Of a DNA stretch of 11,001 bases, positions 1 through 5,970 are shown piece by piece. Under the pieces are notes generated by a model. That model saw nothing but the letters and a program-made list of their open reading frames with translations. It had not been told where the DNA came from and made no database searches. Each line of letters begins with the position of its first letter. The first letter of the stretch is position 1. The stretch comes from Roseburia sp. CAG:303 (lineage in GTDB: Bacteria > Bacillota > Clostridia > Lachnospirales > Lachnospiraceae): the NCBI GenBank assembly GCA_000437755.1, contig FR900131.1, forward strand, positions 4,396 through 15,396, in the 5' to 3' direction. A program made the translations under genes and the position numbers.

Positions 1-1791
1 TTTTGCTCTTCCGACATAAGCAGGATCTTTTCTTGATAAGGCAAATTCTGCAAGTCCGAGAGGATTAGAACGATAAGATGATGTTTCACCAGATGGAATT
101 AATTCATCTGTCGTTGTAACCGGATCGTGAATTTCAGATACTACTTTAAGTACAATATTATCTGTTAATGCAACCATTGCCGGCCAATCTTTAATATTCG
201 GTCCAAACTTAATTTCTACAGACGGATCTGCCACTCCCTTTGAATCAAATACACGTTTTGCATAAATACTGCTGTCAAAATGATATTTTGGTGAAGTATA
301 TTCAACATCCACATCTGTTGCCGCTGTAAGATATCCCTTGTTTGCTGCTGTTGCCGCGATAGACCGTGCATCCATAAGTGCCACGGAAGATATCTGTCCA
401 TTCTGCAGTTTAGAACCTTCTCTGTTCGGGAAGTTTCTGGTAGAATGTCTGATACTGAGTGCATTATTAGCCGGTGTATCACCAGCACCAAAGCAAGGGC
501 CGCAGAATGCTGTCTTTACAATCGCTCCTGTTTCAAGGAGATCTGCAAGTTTTCCATTTCTTGCCAGCTCTACATAAATCGGTGTACTTGCAGGGTAAAC
601 ACTTAATGTAAACTCATCTGCACCGATATTTCTTCCCTTCATAATATCTGCTGCCGCACAGATATTTTCAAATCCGCCTCCGGCACATCCTGCAATAATT
701 CCCTGATCGACATATAATTTTCCATCTCTGATTTTATCTGTAAGTTTATAATCTACTTTACCATCCAGACTGACTAATGCCTTCTTCTCTACATCATGAA
801 GAATATCTTCAAGATTTGCATTTAATTCCTCAATCGTATATGTATTGCTCGGATGGAACGGCATTGCGATCATCGGCTTAATTTTGCTCAAATCAACATA
901 AACCATGCCATCATAATAAGCTACCTCACCCGGATTAAGTTCCTTATAATCTTCACTTCTTCCGTGAATATCATAAAATTCCTTAATTTTGTCATCCGTT
1001 CTCCAAATAGAAGACAGGCAGGTGGTTTCTGTAGTCATTACATCCACACCGATTCTGAAATCTGCACTTAATGATGACACACCCGGTCCGACAAATTCCA
1101 TTACTTTATTCTTAACGTATCCATTTGCAAATACTGCTCCGATAATTGCCAGTGCAACGTCCTGCGGTCCTACCCCCTTCATCGGCTCTCCTGTCATATA
1201 AATACCGACAACACCTGGCATATTTATATCATATGTCTGTTCCAAAAGCTGTTTTACAAGCTCAGGTCCGCCTTCGCCCATTGCCATAGTACCTAATGCA
1301 CCATAACGTGTATGGGAATCAGAGCCAAGTATCATCTTACCGCCTCCGGCAAGCATTTCCCTTGCGTACTGATGAATTACAGCCTGATGAGGAGGTACAT
1401 ATACTCCGCCATATTTCTTTGCACAGGTCAGTCCGAACATATGATCATCTTCATTAATTGTTCCGCCTACTGCGCACAGACTGTTATGACAGTTTGTAAG
1501 TACATATGGTATCGGAAACTTTTCGAGTCCTGACGCTCTCGCTGTCTGGATAATTCCTACGAATGTAATATCATGAGAAGTCAGCTTATCAAATTTAATC
1601 ATAAGCTTGTCCATGTTACCGGACGTATTATGTGCCTTTAAAATCTGATATGCCATTGTGTTCTCTGCAGCTTCCTCTTTAGAAACAGCCCTTCCGGTTT
1701 TTGCAGTTAAGGCTGCCTGCTCCTCGCCATTACATTCCACAACTTCTGTTCCGTTGATAAGAAATGCACCGGCATTGCTCAATTTAACCAT
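1..1791 (-). CDS. Aconitase-superfamily hydratase (partial, C-terminus off the left edge)
   Basis: The minus-strand frame is open from ATG at 1791 to base 1, giving 597 residues with no stop. It belongs to the aconitase/homoaconitase superfamily of [4Fe-4S] hydro-lyases, which interconvert hydroxy-acids such as citrate and isocitrate by dehydration and rehydration. Visible motifs are GSDSHTRYGALG at residues 156-167, and the cluster-ligand cysteines C369 (IIAGCAGGG) and C430/C433 (FCGPCFGAGD). The segment STRNFPNREG at 450-459 resembles the linker region before the swivel domain. The architecture resembles the ~750-residue YbhJ-type 'hydratase' group, so roughly 150 residues are probably missing. 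The start is supported by GGAGG at 1799-1803, seven bases upstream of the ATG. It could be the organism's working aconitase or a hydratase with another substrate; the sequence does not decide this. Superfamily membership is near certain, the substrate is not. Confidence 0.9.
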   Translation of the reverse strand, partial: MVKLSNAGAFLINGTEVVECNGEEQAALTAKTGRAVSKEEAAENTMAYQILKAHNTSGNMDKLMIKFDKLTSHDITFVGIIQTARASGLEKFPIPYVLTNCHNSLCAVGGTINEDDHMFGLTCAKKYGGVYVPPHQAVIHQYAREMLAGGGKMILGSDSHTRYGALGTMAMGEGGPELVKQLLEQTYDINMPGVVGIYMTGEPMKGVGPQDVALAIIGAVFANGYVKNKVMEFVGPGVSSLSADFRIGVDVMTTETTCLSSIWRTDDKIKEFYDIHGRSEDYKELNPGEVAYYDGMVYVDLSKIKPMIAMPFHPSNTYTIEELNANLEDILHDVEKKALVSLDGKVDYKLTDKIRDGKLYVDQGIIAGCAGGGFENICAAADIMKGRNIGADEFTLSVYPASTPIYVELARNGKLADLLETGAIVKTAFCGPCFGAGDTPANNALSIRHSTRNFPNREGSKLQNGQISSVALMDARSIAATAANKGYLTAATDVDVEYTSPKYHFDSSIYAKRVFDSKGVADPSVEIKFGPNIKDWPAMVALTDNIVLKVVSEIHDPVTTTDELIPSGETSSYRSNPLGLAEFALSRKDPAYVGRAK

Positions 1792-1828
1792 GTTGAAACC
1801 TCCATAAATAAAATCTTTTACAAAGAAT

Positions 1829-1857
1829 AGTATACAAAGAAAAGATTAAAATGTCTA
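1829..1857 (-). promoter_or_regulatory. Sigma-A-like promoter of the hydratase gene
   Basis: On the minus strand there is a -35 element TAGACA (1852-1857), a 17-base spacer and a -10 element TATACT (1829-1834). The -10 lies about 37 bases upstream of the hydratase ATG, in front of the GGAGG ribosome binding site at 1799-1803. The spacing is ideal and the -10 matches consensus at five of six positions. This suggests the hydratase has its own start of transcription even though glgB ends only ~95 bases upstream on the same strand and no clear terminator is visible between them. Confidence 0.65.
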
Positions 1858-1886
1858 TTTTTTTCTTAGTTTTTTTGTCGTAATTC

Positions 1887-3815
1887 CTAGAATGCTATGA
1901 TTACCGATTCATATGGGCGTAAAGGAATATTTAATCTGTATGGCCTGCCGTCACATTCTCCCTTTTCTGCCTTAAATCTTCTGAGTGCAAGTGTCGCATT
2001 TTTCTCTGCCGCACTCTCCATACTGTCTTCTTCCGTTGTAAGTGTATAGCTTGACAGCATCTCACGATAAAATCCGCTCTGAGGTACTCCGACACAATAA
2101 TCCGGTCTTTCCATCGGTGTAAAGTTGCATACAAACAGGAATGCACCTTTCCATGTTCCCGGCATTTTTCTGATAAAGCTGAATATGCTTCTGTCTGCAT
2201 CATTCGCATTTACCCATTCAAATCCGTCATAACTGCTGTCATTCAGGTACAATGCCGGATTTCTTTTGTATATATGAAGAAGTTTCTTAACATATTCCTG
2301 CATTTCTTTATGTAATGGTTCATTTAACAGATACCAGTCAAGTTCTCTTTCTTCACTCCATTCACGAAGCTGGGCAAACTCCTGTCCCATAAATAACAGT
2401 TTCTTTCCCGGATGTCCCATCATAAAAGTATACGCAGTTCTCAAATTTGCAAACTTGTCCACCGTATATCCCGGCATCTTATTAATCATGGAGCATTTCA
2501 GATGCACCACTTCATCATGGGAAATTACCAGAATATAATGTTCTGCTGTCATATAAGAAATACTGAATGTCATCTTATAATGATCGCCTTTACGGAATAA
2601 AGGATCCAGCTTACAGTATTCCAGGAAATCATTCATCCAGCCCATATTCCATTTGAATGCAAATCCCAGTCCGTCATCTTCCACAGCACCCGTAACCTTC
2701 GGCCATGCCGTAGATTCTTCTGCAATAAGGTATGCTCTCTTGCTTCTTTTTGACATAATACTGTTCAGATGTTTCAAAAATTCAATTGCCTCAAGATTCT
2801 TATTATCGCCGTATTTATTTGGCACCCAGTTTCCGGCACTACGTCCGTAATCCAGATACAGCATGGATGCTACGGCATCCACTCTTAACGCATCCACATG
2901 ATAAACTTCCGTCCAGAATAATGCATTTGCAATCAGGAAATTCGATACTTCTTTTTTCTCATAATCAAATACCTTTGTTCCCCAGTCTGCATGTTCCCCT
3001 TTTCTCGGATCTTTATATTCATACAGGCAGGTTCCGTCAAATTCAGCCAACCCGTAATCATCCTTCGGAAAATGTGCCGGTACCCAGTCGAGAATAACAC
3101 CTATATTATGCTTATGCATCTGATCCACAAAATACATAAACTCCTCTGGTCCGCCATATCTTGACGTTGGGGCATAATACCCCGTTACCTGATATCCCCA
3201 CGATCCATCATACGGATGTTCTGCCACACCAATCAATTCAACATGGGTATATCCCATTTCCTTTAAATACGGAATCAATTCATCCGCTATGGTTTTGTAA
3301 TCAAGAAATCCGTCCTCTCCTCGGGAATAATCCTTTCTCCATGAACCCAGATGCATTTCATAAATTGCCATCGGCTTATTATAACGATTCTCCTTTTCCT
3401 GCTTCTCCAGCCATTTTGCGTCATGCCAGGTATATCCGTCAATATCGGCAACCTTCGATGCATTGCCTGGACGCACCTCTGCATGAAATGCATACGGATC
3501 TGCCTTATATAACAAATCGCCGCTTTCGGTTTCAATGACGTACTTGTATCTGTCCCATTTCTTTGCACCTGGAACAAATATTTCCCAGATGCCGGATTCT
3601 CCTAACACTTCCATGCCATGTGAATCTTTATTCCAATCATTAAAATCTCCAATTACACTGACGGCATTCGCATTCGGTGCCCATACCGCAAAATATACTC
3701 CTTTTTTTCCTCCCAGTTCCATTAAATGCGAACCTAATTTCCGGTAGATTTCATAGTGGCAGCCTTTACCAAATACATATCTGTCTGCCTCTGTAATAAT
3801 ATTTAAATCTCCCAT
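1887..3815 (-). CDS. glgB: 1,4-alpha-glucan (glycogen) branching enzyme GlgB
   Basis: The 642-residue protein transfers alpha-1,4 glucan segments to form alpha-1,6 branches during glycogen synthesis in the cytoplasm. An N-terminal CBM48-type beta-sandwich (about residues 20-115, with YFAVWAPNAN at 41-50 and GDFNDWN at 56-62) precedes a GH13 catalytic barrel. Conserved GH13 sites are DWVPAHF (243-249), DALRVDAV (308-315) with probable nucleophile D313, IAEEST (364-369) with probable acid/base E366, and ISHDEV (431-436) with D434 as transition-state stabiliser. The C-terminal beta-domain follows from about residue 530. Length and motif order are normal for GlgB (GH13 subfamily 9 type). The ATG is supported by AGGAGG at 3821-3826, five bases away. 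No other glycogen gene lies in the window, so it is not part of a visible glg operon. It is separated from the flagellar genes upstream by the terminator at 3945-3976. Confidence 0.97.
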   Translation of the reverse strand: MGDLNIITEADRYVFGKGCHYEIYRKLGSHLMELGGKKGVYFAVWAPNANAVSVIGDFNDWNKDSHGMEVLGESGIWEIFVPGAKKWDRYKYVIETESGDLLYKADPYAFHAEVRPGNASKVADIDGYTWHDAKWLEKQEKENRYNKPMAIYEMHLGSWRKDYSRGEDGFLDYKTIADELIPYLKEMGYTHVELIGVAEHPYDGSWGYQVTGYYAPTSRYGGPEEFMYFVDQMHKHNIGVILDWVPAHFPKDDYGLAEFDGTCLYEYKDPRKGEHADWGTKVFDYEKKEVSNFLIANALFWTEVYHVDALRVDAVASMLYLDYGRSAGNWVPNKYGDNKNLEAIEFLKHLNSIMSKRSKRAYLIAEESTAWPKVTGAVEDDGLGFAFKWNMGWMNDFLEYCKLDPLFRKGDHYKMTFSISYMTAEHYILVISHDEVVHLKCSMINKMPGYTVDKFANLRTAYTFMMGHPGKKLLFMGQEFAQLREWSEERELDWYLLNEPLHKEMQEYVKKLLHIYKRNPALYLNDSSYDGFEWVNANDADRSIFSFIRKMPGTWKGAFLFVCNFTPMERPDYCVGVPQSGFYREMLSSYTLTTEEDSMESAAEKNATLALRRFKAEKGECDGRPYRLNIPLRPYESVIIAF

Positions 3816-3863
3816 ACGTTCCTCCTATAAATTTTATTTAATATTCACATATTGCTTTTTATA

Positions 3864-3872
3864 ATTTTATCA
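3864..3872 (-). promoter_or_regulatory. Candidate extended -10 promoter element of glgB
   Basis: The minus strand carries TGATAAAAT (3864-3872), which reads as an extended -10 (TGn followed by TAAAAT), about 48 bases upstream of the glgB ATG. The hexamer at the expected -35 position (TAGAAT, 17 bases upstream) is a poor match. The assignment therefore rests on the extended -10 and on the need for a start between the terminator at 3945 and the gene. A second possible -35, TAGACA at 3912-3917, lies farther upstream inside a 14-base repeat shared with the hydratase promoter, but its best -10 partner is at a 19-base spacing. Confidence 0.4.
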
Positions 3873-3906
3873 TATTTCGCTTCCAAATTCTACTAACAAA
3901 TGCAAA

Positions 3907-3920
3907 TAAAATGTCTATTT
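3907..3920. repeat. 14-base repeat shared with the hydratase promoter (second copy at 1847-1860)
   Basis: TAAAATGTCTATTT occurs identically at 1847-1860 and 3907-3920. In the first copy it contains, on the minus strand, the TAGACA -35 element of the hydratase promoter. In the second it lies upstream of glgB, next to the terminator. It may be a shared promoter element or chance in AT-rich DNA. Confidence 0.45.
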
Positions 3921-3944
3921 ATGCTACAATTTATTTTATTTTCC

Positions 3945-3976
3945 AAAAAAAACAGACAGTCTTTACTGCCTGTTTT
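3945..3976 (-). terminator. Rho-independent terminator of the flagellar cassette
   Basis: On the minus strand a 12-base arm (3965-3976) pairs with 3949-3960 around a four-base loop (3961-3964). The one non-Watson-Crick position is a G-U wobble in minus-strand RNA but an A/C mismatch in plus-strand RNA, which fixes the orientation. The 3' arm runs into eight U residues (3945-3952). It sits 46 bases beyond the fliS stop and separates the flagellin-fliS transcript from glgB. Confidence 0.88.
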
Positions 3977-4022
3977 CCAGATATTTTAATTTGATGTTGC
4001 AAAATGGGAGTTTCTGTATTTA

Positions 4023-4478
4023 TCAGGAATGAAATACCACTTCGTTCAATGTACTTCCCGGTCCATAAGTAAGTCCTGCGTATACCTTCTGTGAACCCTG
4101 TATTACATTTCCTGAATGATCACTTTCCGCAACTTTCTCAAATGCTGATCTCAATTTTTCAAGCATTTCGATACATACATCCAGATATTCAGCATTTTCC
4201 CTGCCTTCTGCAATAATCAGTCTTCCCCTTATAAAGGAATACAGCCTTTGCAGTTCATAAGATATTTTAAACCGCATATCCAGCGACGAAGACAAATCAT
4301 CCACAAACTGCTTTGCCTTTCCTATATTAAACAAAAATGCTTCCTTATCATTTTCTCCCAGTGCTTTCTTTGCATCCTCAATATACGTTATGATAATCTC
4401 ATCCGTAATTGCAACCAGTCCGGTTCTGCTTGTCTGGGATATCCGTAATGAAAATTCCCTGATTTTTTCTTCCGTCAT
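4023..4478 (-). CDS. fliS: Flagellin export chaperone FliS (divergent, with C-terminal extension)
   Basis: This 151-residue protein follows flagellin directly and is probably co-transcribed with it. FliS binds the C-terminal D0 region of newly made flagellin, keeps it from polymerising in the cytoplasm and delivers it to the flagellar type III export gate. Residues ~8-118 fit the FliS four-helix pattern: ISQTSRTGLV at the first helix, IEDAKKALGENDKEAF around 33-48, DMRFKISYELQRLYSFIRGRL around 67-87, and a last helix near 97-117. The Tyr-rich start usual in FliS (YxxxxVxTAsP) is replaced. After the core there is a ~30-residue tail with VYAGLTYGPGSTLNE at 132-146, absent from the ~125-residue standard protein. 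The start is fixed by an in-frame TAA nine bases upstream. Its ribosome binding site is weak (GGAG at 4490-4493, 11-base spacer). No terminator separates it from flagellin, 57 bases away. Confidence 0.85.
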   Translation of the reverse strand: MTEEKIREFSLRISQTSRTGLVAITDEIIITYIEDAKKALGENDKEAFLFNIGKAKQFVDDLSSSLDMRFKISYELQRLYSFIRGRLIIAEGRENAEYLDVCIEMLEKLRSAFEKVAESDHSGNVIQGSQKVYAGLTYGPGSTLNEVVFHS

Positions 4479-4535
4479 AATATGTTATGCTCCGTTTCTA
4501 TCCTGTCTGCACATCTCTACTGCCACAATTCCTTA

Positions 4536-5909
4536 TTACTGCAATAACTGCAGCACTTTGTCCGCCAGCTGGTTTGCCTGTGCCAGCATGGAGGTTGCAG
4601 CCTGTGAAACAACATTCTGTGTGGTATAATTTGTCATTTCTTCTGCCATATCAACATCCTCGATTCGTGACAATGCACTTGTCATATTTTCATTGGTGCT
4701 TTCCAGATAATTCTGTGTATGCTCCATACGGTTCTGATATGCACCGATTCTTGCCCTTACTTCAGAAATATACTGAATTGCCTCGTCGCAGGACGTAATT
4801 CCGCTTGCCGCTCCGTCAGAAGTATATGCATAGATCTCATCCAGTCCCATCATTTCACAATTTACTCTCGGAATATCAATGTTCACCTGCTGTCCTTCAT
4901 TTGCCCCGATCTGAACGGTCATTGCTCCGATATCTGTAATGTGTGCAATGATTCTTCTTCCTGCACCAACACTGTCATCCACGTCTACACGCAGTTTAAA
5001 TCCGTCATTTGCGGTAATTACAACTTTATTTCCATCACATGCCGCAGTTGCATTTCCTGAGAACAGACTGCTTGAACTGGATACCAGTTCAACCTCAATA
5101 TCTTTTCCATAATCTGATATTTTCGCACTGTCAAGTCCAAGACTGTTTCTCAATGCAGCATTATCACATTCAATCTCGATTCCATATTTGCTTCCATAAC
5201 GGTTACAGGTATATTCAAATGAACCGCCATTATTGGTAACAGTTACCGCAGTCTTATCTGCCGCCGTTCTGATTTTCTCATAAATCTGATCCACAGAATC
5301 ACCTGCACTGATTTCAACGATTACACCATTTACTTTCACGGTTCCGTCCACACCGCCGCTTACTGTTCCTGATGTATACTGTCCCTGTTCTGCAGCACTT
5401 GTTACATGAATTTCATATTCTCCTGCCGCAACATCAGTAGAAATATAGGACACATCTACCCCTGAAATATTCGTGTAAGACTTTCTTCCCAGGTCACCAT
5501 TTAACAGCTTCTTTGTATTAAAGTCCGTTGACTCTGAAACTCTGTCTATTTCCGTTCTTAACTGTGATATCTCTGACATAATACTTGCCCTGTCATCATC
5601 CGTATAAGTATCATTTGCTCCCTGGACACAGAGTTCCCTCATTCTCTGTACCATGGACTGTGCCTCTGCCAGCACACTCTCTGCCGTTTCAATAACTGAT
5701 ATGCCATCTGCGGTACTTTGTGTCGCTTTTTCCAGATTTTTAAGCTGTGATTTCATTTTGGCTGACAAAGCTGAGCCGACCGGGTTATCTCTTACTGAAT
5801 TTATTTTATATCCGGAAGACAATTTTTCGATTGACTGTGATGTTCTTTTACTGGCCGTTGAAAGACTGTTACATGCCGTAAGTGCTATAATGTTTGTATT
5901 TATTCTCAT
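4536..5909 (-). CDS. Flagellin (flagellar filament subunit)
   Basis: The 457-residue protein polymerises into the flagellar filament after export through the flagellar channel. The N-terminal D0/D1 region (1-140) shows INTNIIALTACNSLS, KLSSGYKINSVRDNP and MVQRMRELCVQGAND. The C-terminal D1/D0 region (about 325-457) shows GAMTVQIGANEGQQ, ISEVRARIGAYQNRME and a final helix ending in LADKVLQLLQ. Between them, residues ~186-262 look like a Flagellin_IN-type insert (VKVNGVIVEISAGDSVDQIY, then SKYGIEIECD and NSLGLDS). Two features are unusual. The common DDAAG near residue 42 is DNPVG here, and there are seven cysteines (13, 94, 235, 248, 291, 351, 374) where most flagellins have none. It is driven by a sigma-28 promoter ending inside the upstream gene and is followed by fliS. 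I leave the symbol blank because fliC/hag naming depends on whether other flagellin genes exist elsewhere. Confidence 0.96.
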   Translation of the reverse strand: MRINTNIIALTACNSLSTASKRTSQSIEKLSSGYKINSVRDNPVGSALSAKMKSQLKNLEKATQSTADGISVIETAESVLAEAQSMVQRMRELCVQGANDTYTDDDRASIMSEISQLRTEIDRVSESTDFNTKKLLNGDLGRKSYTNISGVDVSYISTDVAAGEYEIHVTSAAEQGQYTSGTVSGGVDGTVKVNGVIVEISAGDSVDQIYEKIRTAADKTAVTVTNNGGSFEYTCNRYGSKYGIEIECDNAALRNSLGLDSAKISDYGKDIEVELVSSSSSLFSGNATAACDGNKVVITANDGFKLRVDVDDSVGAGRRIIAHITDIGAMTVQIGANEGQQVNIDIPRVNCEMMGLDEIYAYTSDGAASGITSCDEAIQYISEVRARIGAYQNRMEHTQNYLESTNENMTSALSRIEDVDMAEEMTNYTTQNVVSQAATSMLAQANQLADKVLQLLQ

Positions 5910-5920
5910 TACTGTCTGTT

Positions 5921-5926
5921 CCTCCT
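5921..5926 (-). promoter_or_regulatory. Flagellin ribosome binding site with long spacer
   Basis: AGGAGG lies 11 bases from the flagellin ATG (5907-5909), longer than the 5-9 bases seen at most other genes here. The ATG is still the best start: it begins the conserved INTN motif and no other start codon fits. The repeated GGA in this short leader is the kind of core that the translational repressor CsrA binds at flagellin leaders in Bacillus. Regulation by CsrA here is only a possibility. Confidence 0.6.
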
Positions 5927-5942
5927 GACTGTTCTTTTATTT

Positions 5943-5970
5943 TTATCGGCTGTTTTTCAGACATTCCTTA
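5943..5970 (-). promoter_or_regulatory. Sigma-28 (SigD/FliA) promoter of flagellin
   Basis: On the minus strand the -10 element is GCCGATAA (5943-5950), a perfect match to the sigma-28 consensus core. It is preceded by 16 bases and the -35 element TAAG (5967-5970, consensus TAAA). The predicted start is about 25 bases before the flagellin ATG. The last two codons and stop of the 1004-residue gene (AGC CGA TAA) lie inside the -10 element, so the promoter is embedded in the end of that gene. Late flagellar genes are typically transcribed by this sigma factor. Confidence 0.88.

Noticed and set aside
1931..2209. Minus-strand open frame of 92 codons in another frame inside glgB
   Set aside because: It overlaps the well-supported glgB frame, and the protein resembles no family.
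3161..3538. Plus-strand open frame of 125 codons
   Set aside because: It lies entirely inside glgB on the opposite strand, has no recognisable domain and no ribosome binding site, and looks like a shadow frame.
4540..4560. Small hairpin at the end of the flagellin gene as a terminator
   Set aside because: The stem is only about five base pairs and no U-run follows; transcription probably continues into fliS.
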